From Williamsia muralis (GTDB lineage: Bacteria > Actinomycetota > Actinomycetes > Mycobacteriales > Mycobacteriaceae): a stretch of 64,000 bases of DNA. The stretch lies in NCBI RefSeq assembly GCF_002735905.1, contig NZ_PEBD01000005.1, forward strand, positions 248,001-312,000, in the 5' to 3' direction. A model generated the notes under the pieces. That model did no database searches. It saw only the letters and a program-made list of their open reading frames with translations, and was not told the DNA's origin. This document shows, piece after piece, positions 38,328 through 49,690 of the stretch (positions within the stretch are counted from its first letter, which is position 1; every line of letters begins with the position of its first letter). The position numbers were made by a program, and so were the translations under genes.

Positions 38328-39287
38328 ATGGTTTACGCCATGAACCAACCAGTGATGCTGCTAGACGGTGCGAGTCTGTGGTTCCGGGCTTTTCACGCTC
38401 TGCCGGAGAAGATGACCGCTCCTGACGGACGTCCGGTAAACGCCGTCCGCGGATTCCTCGACATGATCGCCGCCCTGGTCACCCGCGAGCATCCCCATCG
38501 ATTGGTTGTGTGTCTGGACCTCTCCTGGCGACCCACATTTCGCACGGACCTCATTCCTTCGTACAAGGCGCACCGTGTCGCCGACGCCGCGGGAGACGGA
38601 TCGGAAGAGGTGCCCGACACGCTGACACCTCAGGTCGACATGATCATGAACGTTCTCGCCGCAGCCGGGATCTCGACCGCCGGTGCAGAAGGCTGCGAGG
38701 CCGATGACGTGATCGGGACCCTCGCCCACACCGAGGCCGTAGACCCGGTGGTGGTGGTCAGTGGAGACCGAGACCTCCTGCAAGTGGTGGCAGACGACCC
38801 GGTTCCGGTCCGGGTTCTGTATGTGGGACGCGGGCTCGCGAAGGCCGAAATGTACGGACCTGCCGAAGTCGCCGAACGATATGACGTGCCGACTTCCGAT
38901 CCGGGTTCGGCGTATGCCGAGATGGCGATCCTCCGGGGCGACCCATCCGACGGACTACCAGGGGTGGCCGGAATCGGGGAGAAAACGGCGTCAAAACTGT
39001 TGCAGGCGTTCGGGACTCTGGACGAACTGGAGCGTGTCGCTGCCACGACCGCCGACAAGCGGATCTCCACCCGCCAACGCACCTCTCTCAAAGCTGCCGC
39101 CGACTATCTGACCGCCGCTCGCACGGTTGTGTTCGTCCGAACCGACGCAGAGATAATCAGCAGCGGGGACGACCGATTGCCCAGCGAGCCGGCAGATCCG
39201 GCCGCGTTGGCCGATCTGATCGAAGAGCTCGGCATCGGCTCGGCGGTCTCCCGACTCGGGAAAGCACTGGATTGGCAGTTCCCCTGA
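38328..39287 (+). CDS. Stand-alone 5'-3' exonuclease (FEN-like)
   Basis: 319 residues, homologous to the N-terminal domain of DNA polymerase I but without polymerase. Active-site acids are in [36 protein letters not shown] and [32 protein letters not shown] forms the helix-3-turn-helix DNA-binding arch support. It should remove 5' flaps or RNA primers. It corresponds to Rv2090. The ATG at 38328 or that at 38340 ([10 protein letters not shown]) may be used; no strong Shine-Dalgarno distinguishes them. Confidence 0.92.
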   Translation: MVYAMNQPVMLLDGASLWFRAFHALPEKMTAPDGRPVNAVRGFLDMIAALVTREHPHRLVVCLDLSWRPTFRTDLIPSYKAHRVADAAGDGSEEVPDTLTPQVDMIMNVLAAAGISTAGAEGCEADDVIGTLAHTEAVDPVVVVSGDRDLLQVVADDPVPVRVLYVGRGLAKAEMYGPAEVAERYDVPTSDPGSAYAEMAILRGDPSDGLPGVAGIGEKTASKLLQAFGTLDELERVAATTADKRISTRQRTSLKAAADYLTAARTVVFVRTDAEIISSGDDRLPSEPADPAALADLIEELGIGSAVSRLGKALDWQFP

Positions 39288-39317
39288 TCGATGACGACAG
39301 GCGAGCGACCGCGGGCA

Positions 39318-40031
39318 TCAGCCGGCGGTCGGCTGCCCCACCTCGTACTTGCCGTCATCGTCGAGGAACGTGATCTTGACCTGCTGATTGGCGCCGCTCA
39401 CCGTCACCGTGCAGGTGAAGCTGTCGCCCTTCTTGATCTCTTTGTCCTTGGGACACTTGACGTTTTCGACGCCCTCTGCCTGATAGTCGTTCTCCAGAAC
39501 AGTTTTGACACCCTCCTGGGCCGCCTCCTGGCTGAGGACCTTGGTGACGGCGAATCCAGGTGCGAGAAAAGCGGTGACGGCAAGGATCACTGCGATCAAC
39601 GCCACCACGGACGCCCCGATGATGAGCGGCAGCTTCTTTCGCGACTTCGGCTGAGCCATCGCCGAGAACTGATCCGAGCCGCCGGGTCCCGGCTGTCCGT
39701 ACTGCCCGGGCTGCCCGTACGGACCGGGTTGTCCGTACTGGCCCTGAGGTTGGCCGTAACCGGGTTGCTGACCTTGAGGCTGGCCGTAGTTGCCCGGCTG
39801 TCCCTGGGGCTGGCCGTAATGGCCGCCCTGCTGCGGGTAGCTGGGCGGCTGATACTGGCCGGGCCCCTGCTGACCGGGGTTCGGCTGAGGCGGGTACTGC
39901 TGCTGCGGCTGCTGACCCCACCCCTGCCCCGGTGGCGGGCCCTGTGTCGGTTGACCCCACGGGCCCGGTTGCTGACCCTCTTGCCACTGCTGCGGCGATC
40001 CGGGGTTGTTGGGGTCGTTGGGCCCGCTCAT
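39318..40031 (-). CDS. Membrane-anchored DUF4333 protein with Gly-Gln-Pro repeat region
   Basis: 237 residues. The first ~125 residues are Gly/Pro/Gln/Tyr-rich with repeats of the GYGQPQGQ and PGQYGQPG kind. One membrane helix follows (LPLIIGASVVALIAVILAVTAFLAPGF), and then an extracytoplasmic domain of about 80 residues of the DUF4333 type, with two Cys (VKCPKDKEIKKGDSFTCTV) likely to form a disulphide. Function unknown; position matches Rv2091c. The ATG at 40029-40031 is taken because the repeat region begins there. Confidence 0.85.
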   Translation of the reverse strand: MSGPNDPNNPGSPQQWQEGQQPGPWGQPTQGPPPGQGWGQQPQQQYPPQPNPGQQGPGQYQPPSYPQQGGHYGQPQGQPGNYGQPQGQQPGYGQPQGQYGQPGPYGQPGQYGQPGPGGSDQFSAMAQPKSRKKLPLIIGASVVALIAVILAVTAFLAPGFAVTKVLSQEAAQEGVKTVLENDYQAEGVENVKCPKDKEIKKGDSFTCTVTVSGANQQVKITFLDDDGKYEVGQPTAG

Positions 40032-40169
40032 GTGTTCCCTCCGCTTGTCTGCACCGTGGAAACTCGCGGCGCCAGAATTACCGACCCCGAACATACCGCA
40101 CACTCATCGAAGGGTTCAGCAGACGCGACCGGCAAACGCTGAGGTAGACCGGCCGGAGCGCCGCGTAAC

Positions 40170-42962
40170 TCAGCCGAGTTCGACGGCCACGACCCCTTTT
40201 CGGATACTGGCGATGGCCGCAGAAGCGGAACGGGTCAGACGCGACTGCCCTGATGACTGCAGGCTTGCAGCGGTTCTGATCTGCTCGAGCAGGTCGATGA
40301 CCTGGCGGCTCCATCGGACGAAATCTCCGGCCGGAAGTGAGGTGCCGCGCTCCCCGGCCGCCGCGAGCACCTCGGTGAGGCCGCGCCCCGATGCCCACAG
40401 ATAAATTGCCGTGGCGAACCCGGCGTCCGGCTCCCGCGTGGGTTCCACGAGATGCTTCATCTCCAGGCGGGTCAGGTCGTGCCAGGCCGAGTGGGTCCGG
40501 TGCAGTGCGTCGCGCACACTGACCACTCCGGTGACGAGCTCGGCGCCACCGTACGAGTCGCGCCGGGATTCGTAGACCACCGACGATGCGACAGCCGCGA
40601 GTTCGGCCGGACCCAGCTCATCCCACAACCCGTCCCTGATGCACTGACAGATCAGCAGGTCACTTTCGCTGTACACGCGGCTCAGGGTGTCACCGGCCGA
40701 CGTGATGTTCAGTTCGCCTTCCGACTCCGCCTTCTCGAGGTACCCGAGTTCGATGAGCACTGCCACGATGCGATTGAAGTTGATCGACAGCGTCGACGTC
40801 CGCGGGGCAACCGATTCCTCGAGCGCCGAGATCTCACGCGCAACCCGGTTTCGTCGCTCGGCCAACCGAAAGAGTTCGTCGTCCTGCGGAATCTGATGTG
40901 CTGGGTGATTGCGCAGATCGTTGCGCAAACGACTCAACTCACGATCATCTGCCGCACGGGCGCGCTTTGCCTGTTTACCGCGGGGCATGTCGATGCCCGA
41001 CGACCGCAACGCGGACGCTAGGTCTCGTCGACCGCGCCCCGTGCGCCTGTCGATCTGCTTGGCGAGCCGCATGTTGCCGAGCACCTGAGGCGGGTTCAGG
41101 AAGTCGCGGGGACCGACCCTGCCACACCAGGCGTCCTCGCAGATCACCAGCGGCTTGGGATCGCGGATGTCGGTCGCCGGCTCGAGGACCACTGCGAGAC
41201 CCCGGTGCCGGCCACCGTGAAGGCCGATGACCTGTCCACGCTTGAGTGCGGACAGATCTTCGACCGTGCTCTGCTGCGAGGCCATCCGTGACTCGAACTT
41301 GAGCGAGCGCTCTCGCGACCGGATCTGCTCGCGCAACCTGGTGTAACCCAGGAACCCGTCGATGCCCTCGTCGAGGCCGCGGCCCTCGGCGCGGCCTTCC
41401 AGTTCGACCTCGATCTTGCGCAGTTGACGGCGCGCGGTGTCGATCTGCCGGGCCTGGCCGACCACCGACTTGTCCGCCTGGAACTGTGCGAACGACCGAT
41501 CAAGTAGATTTCGCGCGCCGGCCAAGCCCAGCCGCCCGATCAGGTTCACAGCCATGTTGTATTCAGGCGCAAAGGAACTGCGCAACGGGAACGTGCGGGC
41601 ACCCGCCAGGCCGGCTACGCGCGTCGGCTCGAGATCGTCGGTCCACACGACCACTGCGTGGCCCTCGATGTCGATCCCTCGACGCCCGGCTCGACCGGTC
41701 AGCTGGGTGTACTCCCCAGGCGTCAGATCGACATGCGCCTCGCCGTTGAACTTGATCAGCCGTTCCAAGACGACCGATCGCGCCGGCATGTTGATGCCCA
41801 ACGCCAGTGTCTCCGTGGCGAACACGGCTTTGACGAGACCTTTGACGAACAATTCTTCGACGGCGTGACGAAACGCGGGCAGCAGTCCGGCGTGGTGGGC
41901 GGCGAACCCTCGCGTGAGACCTTCGCGCCACGCGGGCACGCCGAGGATGTCCTGGTCCGCTGCCGAGAGTTCGGCGACGTATTTGTCGACGATGATGTCG
42001 ACCTGCTTGGCCTGGTCGGGCTCGAGCAAGCGGAGGCCTGAACGCAGGCACTGGCTCAGTGCACCCTCGCATCCTGCTCGCGAGAAGATGAAACTGATTG
42101 CGGGCAGCAGACCTTCACGATCGAGACGCGCGATGAGGTCGGGCCGGGAAACCGGCCTCGGAACGCCCCCGCGGCGCCCCTCACCCCGTTGCGGTCCGCG
42201 CCGACCGCGTCCTCGTGGGGGAAAGTCGTCGTCGCGTCGCGCCGCGAGTTCGCGATGCCGGATGTAGCGGGTGAGTTCTGGATTGACCGCCGGCTTCTTG
42301 TTCGGTGCAGCGGCATCACGGTGATCGAACAGGTCGAAGAGTCGGTTGCCGACCAGCATGTGCTGACTGAGCGGCACGGGCCGGTGTTCGTCGACGATCA
42401 CCGTGGTGTCCCCACGGACGGTCTGGATCCACGCGCCGAACTCTTCGGCGTTGCTGACCGTCGCCGACAGGCTCACCACGCGAACCGAAGGAGCGAGATG
42501 CAGGATGACCTCCTCCCACACCGCGCCGCGAAAGCGGTCGGCCAAGAAGTGGACCTCATCCATCACCACATGCGAAAGACGGTCGAGCGCGGGCGAATTG
42601 GCGTAGATCATGTTTCGCAAAACCTCGGTGGTCATGACGACCACGGGTGCGGAGGAATTGATCGACGAGTCGCCGGTGAGCAAACCGATGGACTCCGCAC
42701 CATGCGCCCGGACCAGATCCGCGTACTTCTGGTTGCTCAACGCCTTGATGGGGGTGGTGTAGAAGCACTTGGTGCCGGCGGCAAGCGCGAGATGTACGGC
42801 GAACTCGCCGACGATGGTCTTGCCTGCACCGGTGGGCGCACATACCAAGACGCCGTGTCCGTCGGCGAGCGCCGAGCAGGCGTCACGCTGGAAGGGATCG
42901 AGGGCAAATGGCTGACGCCTCGCAAACGTGTCGAGCTCGAGTTGCGCCTCAGAGAGTGTCAT
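40170..42962 (-). CDS. helY: Ski2-like DEVH-box RNA helicase HelY
   Basis: 930 residues. N-terminal RecA domains contain [10 protein letters not shown] (Walker A), [11 protein letters not shown] (DEVH box) and VSLSATVSN (motif III). Motif VI is the [12 protein letters not shown] stretch. An arginine-rich insertion follows residue ~245 ([15 protein letters not shown]). The C-terminal ~450 residues contain the Mtr4/Ski2-type helical region. It matches Rv2092c by sequence and place and is expected to unwind or remodel RNA. Its start overlaps the tatC stop by 14 bases, so tatC-helY are coupled. Confidence 0.95.
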   Translation of the reverse strand: MTLSEAQLELDTFARRQPFALDPFQRDACSALADGHGVLVCAPTGAGKTIVGEFAVHLALAAGTKCFYTTPIKALSNQKYADLVRAHGAESIGLLTGDSSINSSAPVVVMTTEVLRNMIYANSPALDRLSHVVMDEVHFLADRFRGAVWEEVILHLAPSVRVVSLSATVSNAEEFGAWIQTVRGDTTVIVDEHRPVPLSQHMLVGNRLFDLFDHRDAAAPNKKPAVNPELTRYIRHRELAARRDDDFPPRGRGRRGPQRGEGRRGGVPRPVSRPDLIARLDREGLLPAISFIFSRAGCEGALSQCLRSGLRLLEPDQAKQVDIIVDKYVAELSAADQDILGVPAWREGLTRGFAAHHAGLLPAFRHAVEELFVKGLVKAVFATETLALGINMPARSVVLERLIKFNGEAHVDLTPGEYTQLTGRAGRRGIDIEGHAVVVWTDDLEPTRVAGLAGARTFPLRSSFAPEYNMAVNLIGRLGLAGARNLLDRSFAQFQADKSVVGQARQIDTARRQLRKIEVELEGRAEGRGLDEGIDGFLGYTRLREQIRSRERSLKFESRMASQQSTVEDLSALKRGQVIGLHGGRHRGLAVVLEPATDIRDPKPLVICEDAWCGRVGPRDFLNPPQVLGNMRLAKQIDRRTGRGRRDLASALRSSGIDMPRGKQAKRARAADDRELSRLRNDLRNHPAHQIPQDDELFRLAERRNRVAREISALEESVAPRTSTLSINFNRIVAVLIELGYLEKAESEGELNITSAGDTLSRVYSESDLLICQCIRDGLWDELGPAELAAVASSVVYESRRDSYGGAELVTGVVSVRDALHRTHSAWHDLTRLEMKHLVEPTREPDAGFATAIYLWASGRGLTEVLAAAGERGTSLPAGDFVRWSRQVIDLLEQIRTAASLQSSGQSRLTRSASAAIASIRKGVVAVELG

Positions 42963-43920
42963 CGAAGTGATCGGCTCCGCTCATCGAAGGGGCCGTCGAC
43001 ACCGGCGCGGGGCGCTCGACCGGGCCGGAAGCGGGTACTGATGCTGTCGGGCCGCCGATCGGGGATGCCTCGTCATCGCTGACGTCTCCCCATTCGGCTT
43101 CCTGACGTTTTGCCTTGCGGTAGTCGTGGAGATGAGCGATCTGGATGGCCATCTCGAGCAGGATCGTCAACGCACCCGCCAAGGCGAGCATCGTGAACGG
43201 ATCGGAGCCCGGTGTGAAGAACGCGGCGAACACGAACATGCCGAAGATCAATCCGCGACGCCAGGCCTTGAGTCGCTCGTAACTGAGCACGCCGATCATG
43301 TTCAGGGCCACGATCAGCAACGGGAGTTCGAAACTCACCCCGAAGATGATCAGCAGATGTAGGAGGAAGTTGAAGTACTGGTCACCGGCGAGCGCTGTGA
43401 TCTGGACATTGTCGCCAATGGTCAGCAGGACCTCGAACGCCTTGGTCATGACCAGGTAAGCAAGCACGGTTCCGGCGAGGAACAACAGGGCCGCGCAGCT
43501 GACAAACGAGACTGCGTACTTGCGTTCCTTGTCGTGCATGCCCGGGGTGATGAACTCCCACAGTTGGTAGAACCAGATCGGGCACGCCATCACGAACCCG
43601 GCGGTCAGGGCCACTTTCAATCGCAGCATGAACTGGTCGAACGGGCCGGTGGCCAGAAGACGGCAGGCATCGTCGCCGGTGAGGTTGGCGCGGGACGATT
43701 CCGGCAGGTTGCAGTAGGGCTCACGCAGGAGATCTCCGAGCGAGTCGATACCCAGGAAGCCATGGGAGTACCACACGAACCCGAGGATCGTGGTGAGAGC
43801 TATCGCGGCCACCGAGATCAGCAGCCGGGTCCGCAATTCACGCAGGTGCTCCACCAACGACATCGTTCCGTCGGGGTTCACCTTGCGCTTGCGGCGCCGA
43901 GGGTCAAGAGGAATGCGCAC
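42949..43920 (-). CDS. tatC: Sec-independent protein translocase subunit TatC
   Basis: 323 residues with six membrane helices. The conserved N-terminal [14 protein letters not shown] recognises twin-arginine signal peptides, and [21 protein letters not shown] is the characteristic first periplasmic/cytoplasmic loop region. The C-terminal ~65 residues are a hydrophilic Pro/Ser-rich tail. It forms the receptor core of the Tat export pathway with TatA (and a TatB encoded elsewhere). It lies 117 bases after tatA. Confidence 0.97.
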   Translation of the reverse strand: MRIPLDPRRRKRKVNPDGTMSLVEHLRELRTRLLISVAAIALTTILGFVWYSHGFLGIDSLGDLLREPYCNLPESSRANLTGDDACRLLATGPFDQFMLRLKVALTAGFVMACPIWFYQLWEFITPGMHDKERKYAVSFVSCAALLFLAGTVLAYLVMTKAFEVLLTIGDNVQITALAGDQYFNFLLHLLIIFGVSFELPLLIVALNMIGVLSYERLKAWRRGLIFGMFVFAAFFTPGSDPFTMLALAGALTILLEMAIQIAHLHDYRKAKRQEAEWGDVSDDEASPIGGPTASVPASGPVERPAPVSTAPSMSGADHFDDTL

Positions 43921-44037
43921 GGTGTGAACTATTCAGGTCAGTGAGAGGTGCGCCGAACAGAAAGCGACCTCTCCGGTCCGCAGTGTGGTCCATGAAGAGG
44001 TCGTCGTCCTGTGCCGGCCGTACGGCGGTGGAAACGC

Positions 44038-44304
44038 TCAGGCAGATCTGCGTTCGGACTCGGTGCCGGTGGCCGAGGCGGCGTCCGTACCCGTGGTGAT
44101 CTGTCGTGGGTCCGGGGTCGCGGCGGTTGTCGGCGGTGTCTCGGTGTCCGATTTGCCGTCGTTCTGCATCTCCTTGACCTCGCTCTTGAAGATGCGCATC
44201 GACCGGCCAAGTCCGCGTGCGGCGTCAGGAAGCTTCTTTGATCCGAAAAGGATCAGAAAAACGACCACCACCAGGATGATGTGCCAAGGCTGTAATGCGT
44301 TCAT
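44038..44304 (-). CDS. tatA: Tat translocase pore subunit TatA
   Basis: 88 residues: an N-terminal membrane helix ([16 protein letters not shown]), a hinge, the amphipathic helix [24 protein letters not shown] and a disordered Thr/Ala-rich tail. The [14 protein letters not shown] motif is diagnostic. The ATG at 44302-44304 with GAGAGG upstream is preferred over a longer open frame starting at 44508. It lies 89 bases after pafC and before tatC, the usual pafBC-tatAC order. Confidence 0.96.
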   Translation of the reverse strand: MNALQPWHIILVVVVFLILFGSKKLPDAARGLGRSMRIFKSEVKEMQNDGKSDTETPPTTAATPDPRQITTGTDAASATGTESERRSA

Positions 44305-44393
44305 GGTGCGGTTACCTCTCCCAATCGAGTATGTCTGCGATGCTACCCGGAAACCGGGCAGTCGACGTGTGAGTGCCGGCGCTCGGCGGTTGC

Positions 44394-45359
44394 TCAGCTG
44401 TACATCGCCAGCGTCGCAGCTGCCCTGGCCTCGATGTCCGCGGCCATCTCGTCGGCATTGAGCACCTTGATCTTGCCACCGAAACCGAGAACGAATCGGG
44501 TGAGCCATTCGGTTGACCCGTACGTCATCGTCGCCAGCACCGGCTGATCCGAACCCGCGATCCCGTCCGGATCGACCGGCTCGATGAGGTAGTAGTCGAG
44601 GACCCAGATCACCTCCGGATCGATCTGGATCACCGCCTGCGGCAACGTGGGATCGGATTCGAAGAGCGCAAGCGTCTGATCGGACTCCCCCGTCGCCGGT
44701 GGTCGGGCCACCTCCTCGAGTACCGACGCCTCATCGATTCGGTCGAAGCGGAACAATCGGATGCCCCCGCTCGAGCGGCACCAGCCCTCGAGGTATCCGC
44801 GACCATCCACCGCCTGGATACGGATGGGATCGACAACTCGGTCGGTGACCTCGTCGCGGGATGCGGAGTAGTACCGCAGCCGTACGGCATGACGCCGGCG
44901 TACTGCATCCCGCACGGCGATCACCGCAGGCGACTCGGCCGGATCGGACTCAGCGGTCGGTGTCTCGGTGACAGCTTCCCCTATCGGGGTGCCCATCGCG
45001 TTCTCGATCTTGGCGATCGCCCGCCGCGCGGCAGCAGCATCCACCACGCCCGATGCGTCGATCAGCGAGCGCAGGGCCACCAGCAGTGGCGCGGCTTCGG
45101 CTGCGGTGAGCTTGAGCGGTCGGTCGATGCCGGCGGAGAAGGTCACCTCGACGCTGTCCTCGGTGAACGACAGGTCGATGAGGTCGCCGGGCGAATACCC
45201 CGGGAGCCCGCACATCCACAGTTGATTGAGGTCGTCCATCACCTGCTTCGGCGTGGTACCGAGGTCGCGAGCCGCTTCTGCCGCGCTCACCCCAGGGTTC
45301 GCCAAGAAGTACGGCACCATCACGAGCAGGCGGGTCAGCCGACTGGTACCCGAGGTCAT
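44394..45359 (-). CDS. pafC: WYL-domain transcription regulator PafC
   Basis: 321 residues: N-terminal helix-turn-helix ([43 protein letters not shown]), central WYL domain ([22 protein letters not shown]) and C-terminal WCX-type region. With PafB it forms the activator of the LexA-independent DNA damage response in mycobacteria. Its start overlaps the pafB stop by one base. Confidence 0.95.
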   Translation of the reverse strand: MTSGTSRLTRLLVMVPYFLANPGVSAAEAARDLGTTPKQVMDDLNQLWMCGLPGYSPGDLIDLSFTEDSVEVTFSAGIDRPLKLTAAEAAPLLVALRSLIDASGVVDAAAARRAIAKIENAMGTPIGEAVTETPTAESDPAESPAVIAVRDAVRRRHAVRLRYYSASRDEVTDRVVDPIRIQAVDGRGYLEGWCRSSGGIRLFRFDRIDEASVLEEVARPPATGESDQTLALFESDPTLPQAVIQIDPEVIWVLDYYLIEPVDPDGIAGSDQPVLATMTYGSTEWLTRFVLGFGGKIKVLNADEMAADIEARAAATLAMYS

Positions 45360-46351
45360 CAGCTCACCCCCGCAAGGCTTTTCAGACCGTCGATCACCGT
45401 GTCGCGTAGTTCAGGGGGATCGATCACCACCGCATCGGTTCCCGCTCCGAGAACTTGGCGGGTCAGTCCGTCCACCGACCTCATCTCGATCTTTAGGACG
45501 GACCCCTGTCGGCCGTGGTGGTCACCGGGCTCCTCGCCCTTCGCCATCCGTCGTAGCCCGGCGGCGCGGTCCGCGGCGACCCACACATGGGCGGTGACCG
45601 CAGGACCCGAACGGTCGACGGCCGCGCCCACGATGGCCCGCAGGTCCACATCTCCGGGCCGGGCGACGTCGCCGGGCTTACCGAACGGGGTGACCGTTGC
45701 GATACGGGTCAACCGGAACGTGCGGGTCTGTCCGCGGTCGCGGTCATGTCCGACGAGGTACCACCGACCTTGATGGGTGACCACTCCCCACGGTTCGACC
45801 GTGCGGGTGGCGTAGGGAGCGGTACGCGATGAGCGATGTTCGAAGCGCACCGGCCGACTCTCCTCGAGAGCTGCCAGCAGCGTTCCGAGGACTTCCGGCG
45901 ACCCGATCCCGCGAGGGGCACTCGAGTGGATGGCCGTGGCGCCGGCGTCGAATGCGGCTTCGGAATCCATCTGCACCCCGGCGGCACGCAACTTCATCAG
46001 CGCGCTGTTGCTCGTGGCCGCCAACTCTGGGGTGTCCCACAGTGCGGCGGCCAGCGCGACTGCGGCGGCCTCGTCGGTGTCGAGGTCGATGTCGGGTAGC
46101 TCGTAGGATTCGCGGTTGATGCGGTAGCCGTCGACCGGCGAGAACCCAGAACTGCGCCCCGTCTCCAGTGGGATGCCGAGATCACGCAACTCGGTCTTGT
46201 CCCGCTCGAACATCCGATTGAACGCCTCATCGGACTTGGAGTCCTGGTATCCGGCGACACTACTGCGGATCTGGTCGGCCGAGAGGTATTGCCGGGTGGC
46301 CAGCAGACAGATGACCAGGTTCATCAATCGTTCAACCTTATTGATCGCCAC
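45359..46351 (-). CDS. pafB: WYL-domain transcription regulator PafB
   Basis: 330 residues. HTH at the N-terminus (ERLMNLVICLLATRQYLSADQIRSSVAGY), WYL domain with RWYLVGHDRDRGQTRTFRLTRI, and a C-terminal extension. Works with PafC; although encoded in the Pup-proteasome locus it controls DNA repair genes rather than pupylation itself. It follows pafA with 24 bases between. Confidence 0.95.
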   Translation of the reverse strand: MAINKVERLMNLVICLLATRQYLSADQIRSSVAGYQDSKSDEAFNRMFERDKTELRDLGIPLETGRSSGFSPVDGYRINRESYELPDIDLDTDEAAAVALAAALWDTPELAATSNSALMKLRAAGVQMDSEAAFDAGATAIHSSAPRGIGSPEVLGTLLAALEESRPVRFEHRSSRTAPYATRTVEPWGVVTHQGRWYLVGHDRDRGQTRTFRLTRIATVTPFGKPGDVARPGDVDLRAIVGAAVDRSGPAVTAHVWVAADRAAGLRRMAKGEEPGDHHGRQGSVLKIEMRSVDGLTRQVLGAGTDAVVIDPPELRDTVIDGLKSLAGVS

Positions 46352-46375
46352 CCGGACAGCTTAGTGTCGGCCTCG

Positions 46376-47734
46376 CTACATGGAGGCAATCAGGCGATCG
46401 ACGCGCTCATCGACATTGCGGAACGGATCCTTGCACAGCACCGTCCGCTGCGCTTGGTCGTTCAATTTCAGATGCACCCAGTCGACGGTGAAGTCACGGC
46501 CGGCCTTCTGCGCGGCCGCGATGAAGTCGCCACGGAGTTTGGCGCGAGTGGTCTGGGGTGGTGTGTCCACCGCCGCGGCGATGGCCTCGTCGGTGGTGAC
46601 GCGCGCGGCCAGGCCCTTGCGCTGAAGCAGATCGAAGACACCGCGACCCCGTTTGATGTCGTGGTACGCCAAGTCCAACTGAGAGATCTTGGGATCGGAC
46701 AGATCCATCGAGTAGCGGTCCTGGTAGCGCTGGAACAGCTTGCGCTTGATGACCCAGTCGACCTCGGTGTCAACCTTGGCGTAGTCCTGCTGCTCCACCG
46801 CATCGAGCATCCGGCCCCACAGGTCGACGACCTGGGTCATCTGCTGATCTGGCTTACGGGTGCGCAGATGCTCGACGGCTCTGGCGTGGTACTCCCGCTG
46901 GATGTCCAGGGCACTGGCCTGACGGCCGCCGGCCAGACGGACCGGACGGCGTCCCGTGAGGTCGTGCGACACCTCGCGAATCGCCCGGATCGGGTTGTCC
47001 AGGGCGAAGTCACGGAAGGCGACGCCGGCCTCGATCATCTCGAGAACCAGAGCAGCCGAGCCCACCTTGAGCATCGTCGTCGTCTCGGCCATGTTCGAAT
47101 CACCGACGATCACGTGCAGCCGGCGATACTTCTCGGCGTCGGCGTGCGGTTCGTCGCGGGTGTTGATGATCGGCCGGCTGCGGGTGGTGGCCGATGACAC
47201 GCCCTCCCAGATGTGCTCGGCGCGCTGCGACAGACAGAACGTGGCCGCCTTGGGCGTTTGCAAGACTTTGCCTGCGCCGCAGATCAATTGCCGGGTGACG
47301 AGGAACGGGAGCAGGACGTCCGAGATCTTGGAGAACTCACCGGCACGCACCACCAGGTAGTTCTCGTGGCAACCGTACGAGTTGCCTGCGGAGTCGGTGT
47401 TGTTCTTGAACAGGTAGATGTCCCCACCGATACCCTCGTCGGCCAATCGACGTTCGGCGTCGATGAGCAGATCTTCGAGTACGAGTTCGCCCGCACGGTC
47501 GTGCTCGATCAGTTGTTGCAGGTTGTCGCACTCGGCAGTGGCGTACTCGGGGTGCGAACCGACGTCGAGGTAGAGCCGTGCCCCGTTCTGCAGGAACACG
47601 TTCGACGAACGACCCCACGACACCACCCGGCGGAACAGATACCGAGCGACTTCATCGGGACTGAGCCGGCGGTGCCCATGAAAAGTACATGTGACACCGA
47701 ATTCGGTTTCGATACCCATAATTCGTCGCTGCAC
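46376..47734 (-). CDS. pafA: Pup ligase PafA
   Basis: 452 residues, the same length as M. tuberculosis PafA, and very similar to it along its whole length. The enzyme phosphorylates the C-terminal glutamate of Pup and joins it to substrate lysines. The glutamine-synthetase-like ATP/Mg site includes GIETEFG at 7-13, [13 protein letters not shown] with catalytic D57, [20 protein letters not shown] and [11 protein letters not shown]. The GTG at 47732-47734 (MQRRIMGIE) is chosen to match the family. It is 40 bases after prcA; in M. tuberculosis many genes intervene here. Confidence 0.97.
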   Translation of the reverse strand: MQRRIMGIETEFGVTCTFHGHRRLSPDEVARYLFRRVVSWGRSSNVFLQNGARLYLDVGSHPEYATAECDNLQQLIEHDRAGELVLEDLLIDAERRLADEGIGGDIYLFKNNTDSAGNSYGCHENYLVVRAGEFSKISDVLLPFLVTRQLICGAGKVLQTPKAATFCLSQRAEHIWEGVSSATTRSRPIINTRDEPHADAEKYRRLHVIVGDSNMAETTTMLKVGSAALVLEMIEAGVAFRDFALDNPIRAIREVSHDLTGRRPVRLAGGRQASALDIQREYHARAVEHLRTRKPDQQMTQVVDLWGRMLDAVEQQDYAKVDTEVDWVIKRKLFQRYQDRYSMDLSDPKISQLDLAYHDIKRGRGVFDLLQRKGLAARVTTDEAIAAAVDTPPQTTRAKLRGDFIAAAQKAGRDFTVDWVHLKLNDQAQRTVLCKDPFRNVDERVDRLIASM

Positions 47735-47774
47735 GATTTCAACCCTACCGCCGAGTGTCCGAGTGGGTACGGAT

Positions 47775-48584
47775 TCAGCTTTCGGTTCCATTGGGGCCAC
47801 CGGCACCGGTCGCGCCCTCGGCGCCATCGGAGTCGGCGGAAGGACGTTCTGGCAACAGGTCCACCAAAGCGGTGCCGGTCAGCCGTCGGAACGCTCGTCG
47901 AGGCCGTCCGTGATCCAGAATTGCCACCTCGAGGTCGCCCGGTTCGAGCTTGCGCGGTTCGGCGACTGTGGCGTTCGAGCCCGAGCCGGCGCTCGAACCG
48001 TTGGGCGCGGGCGGGGTTTCGAGTGCCTTGATCGCCGTGGCCAACGCGCCTCGTAGATCGGCATTCCCGTCGTACGCGTCCTTCATCGACGCGGAGATCG
48101 CCTCGGTGGCGCCACCCATGACCAGGAACCGCGTCTCGTCGACGATGGATCCGTCATAGGTGATCCGGTACAGCTGAGACGGACCCGGCTTACCGGGCCG
48201 ACTCACCTCCGCCACACACAGCTCGACCTCAAACGGCTTCGGCTGCTCGGTGAAGACCGAGCCGAGTGTGTTGGCGTAGGCATTGGCCAGCGACAGCCCA
48301 CTCACGTCGGCGCGGTCGTAGTTGTAGCCGCGCATGTCGGCGTGCTGGATACCGGCCTTGCGCAGGCTCTCGAACTCGTTGTACTTGCCGACCGCGGCAA
48401 ACCCGATGCGGTCGTAGATCTCGCTGACCTTGCGCAGTGTGTTCGATGGATTCTCGGCCACGAAGAGCACGCCGTCGGCGTAGGTCAACGCGATGACGCT
48501 GCGGCCCCTCGCAATACCCTTGCGTGCCAGTTCGGACCGGTCACGCATGATCTGTTCGGCGCTGGCGTAATACGGGAACGTCAT
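47775..48584 (-). CDS. prcA: Proteasome alpha subunit
   Basis: 269 residues. The N-terminal [29 protein letters not shown] forms the gate and H0 helix of the outer rings; the rest is the Ntn-hydrolase fold without an active nucleophile. The disordered C-terminus is long (about 35 residues, Gly/Ala/Glu-rich). Alpha rings dock the C-termini of Mpa. It overlaps prcB by four bases. Confidence 0.97.
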   Translation of the reverse strand: MTFPYYASAEQIMRDRSELARKGIARGRSVIALTYADGVLFVAENPSNTLRKVSEIYDRIGFAAVGKYNEFESLRKAGIQHADMRGYNYDRADVSGLSLANAYANTLGSVFTEQPKPFEVELCVAEVSRPGKPGPSQLYRITYDGSIVDETRFLVMGGATEAISASMKDAYDGNADLRGALATAIKALETPPAPNGSSAGSGSNATVAEPRKLEPGDLEVAILDHGRPRRAFRRLTGTALVDLLPERPSADSDGAEGATGAGGPNGTES

Positions 48585-49399
48585 GACTGCGTCCCTTCGA
48601 CGGCGGAGCGACGGGTGGTCACCGATCGGGCCGCCTCTTCGATCTGGGCGGCGGACACCTCAGCTGCTCCTTCGGCGGTCACCACGGCGGCAGTCGGGTA
48701 CAGCCCGCGGACCATGTCGGGACCACCGGTGGCGGAGTCGTCGTCGGCCGCGTCGTACAGCGATTCGACAGCGATCTCGAGAGCTTGGGAGCCGGTCAGG
48801 TCATGTCGATACAGCTTCTTGATGGCCGACTTCGCGAACACCGAGCCCGACCCGATCGCCTGGAACCCGCCGTGTTCCTCATGGCGGTCCCCCGCGACGT
48901 CGAACGAGAAGATTCGACCCGGCCGCTGTGGGTCGATCGCATCGGAGTCGTAACCGACGAGCAGAGGGATGGCTGCGAGTCCGGCCATGGCCGCCTGGAG
49001 GTTGGAGCGAACCATCGAGGCAAGTCGATTCACCTTGCCGTCGAGGGTGAGCGAGACGCCCTCGATCTTCTCGTAGTGCTCGAGTTCGACGGCGAAGAGC
49101 CGGATCATCTCCACGGCGACACCCGCTGTGCCGGCGATGCCTGCTGCCGAGTAGTCGTCGGTGATGAACACCTTGCGCATGTCGCGACTGGCGATCATGT
49201 TGCCGGCGGTGGCCCGGCGGTCGCCAGCCAACACCACGCCACCCGGATACGCGATGGCGACGATGGTGGTTCCGTGCGGGATGTTCGCAGTTACCCCCTC
49301 GGGAAACCGGTTGACCGGCAACAGGTCTGGCGCGTGATTACGCAGGTAGTCGGAGAACGACGAGATGTCCTGACCAAGTGACTGGATTCGATCGGTCAC
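48581..49399 (-). CDS. prcB: Proteasome beta subunit
   Basis: 272 residues. A 43-residue propeptide ends IPHG and is cut before T44 (TTIVAIAY), the catalytic N-terminal threonine. [25 protein letters not shown] and the conserved Lys/Asp residues of the active site are present. It makes the peptidase inner rings of the 20S core. It overlaps pup upstream by four bases and prcA downstream by four bases. Confidence 0.97.
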   Translation of the reverse strand: MTDRIQSLGQDISSFSDYLRNHAPDLLPVNRFPEGVTANIPHGTTIVAIAYPGGVVLAGDRRATAGNMIASRDMRKVFITDDYSAAGIAGTAGVAVEMIRLFAVELEHYEKIEGVSLTLDGKVNRLASMVRSNLQAAMAGLAAIPLLVGYDSDAIDPQRPGRIFSFDVAGDRHEEHGGFQAIGSGSVFAKSAIKKLYRHDLTGSQALEIAVESLYDAADDDSATGGPDMVRGLYPTAAVVTAEGAAEVSAAQIEEAARSVTTRRSAVEGTQS

Positions 49400-49590
49400 T
49401 GGCCGCCCTTCTGGACATAGGCGCGCACAAAGTCTTCGGCGTTCTCCTCGAGCACGTCATCGATCTCGTCGAGCAGGTCGTCGGTGTCGTCGGCCAGCTT
49501 CTCGCGACGCTCTTGACCCGCGCCTGAATCCGAACCGGCATCGTTGTCGTCGTCGTTACCGCCTGAACGCTTGGTTTGCTCCTGCGCCAT
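49396..49590 (-). CDS. pup: Prokaryotic ubiquitin-like protein Pup
   Basis: 64 residues, acidic and mostly disordered, with the Mpa-binding helical stretch [31 protein letters not shown]. The C-terminus is GGQ, so Dop must deamidate the Gln to Glu before PafA can ligate it. Start ATG at 49588-49590; a hairpin lies 19 bases upstream, between dop and pup. Confidence 0.98.
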   Translation of the reverse strand: MAQEQTKRSGGNDDDNDAGSDSGAGQERREKLADDTDDLLDEIDDVLEENAEDFVRAYVQKGGQ

Positions 49591-49608
49591 CGCTGCCTCC
49601 TTCAGAAC

Positions 49609-49627
49609 ACGGCCCCGCCGGGGCCGT
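49609..49627 (-). terminator. Hairpin between dop and pup
   Basis: Perfect 8-base GC-rich arms (49609-49616 and 49620-49627) with a three-base loop lie 64 bases past the dop stop and 19 bases before the pup start. No U-run. It may partly end the dop message or act in processing, lowering dop relative to pup coupling. Confidence 0.45.
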
Positions 49628-49690
49628 CCGTATATTCACACTACCGTTCAAAGCCGACACCGCTCGGGATATACGAGCCGTGCCAGATCC

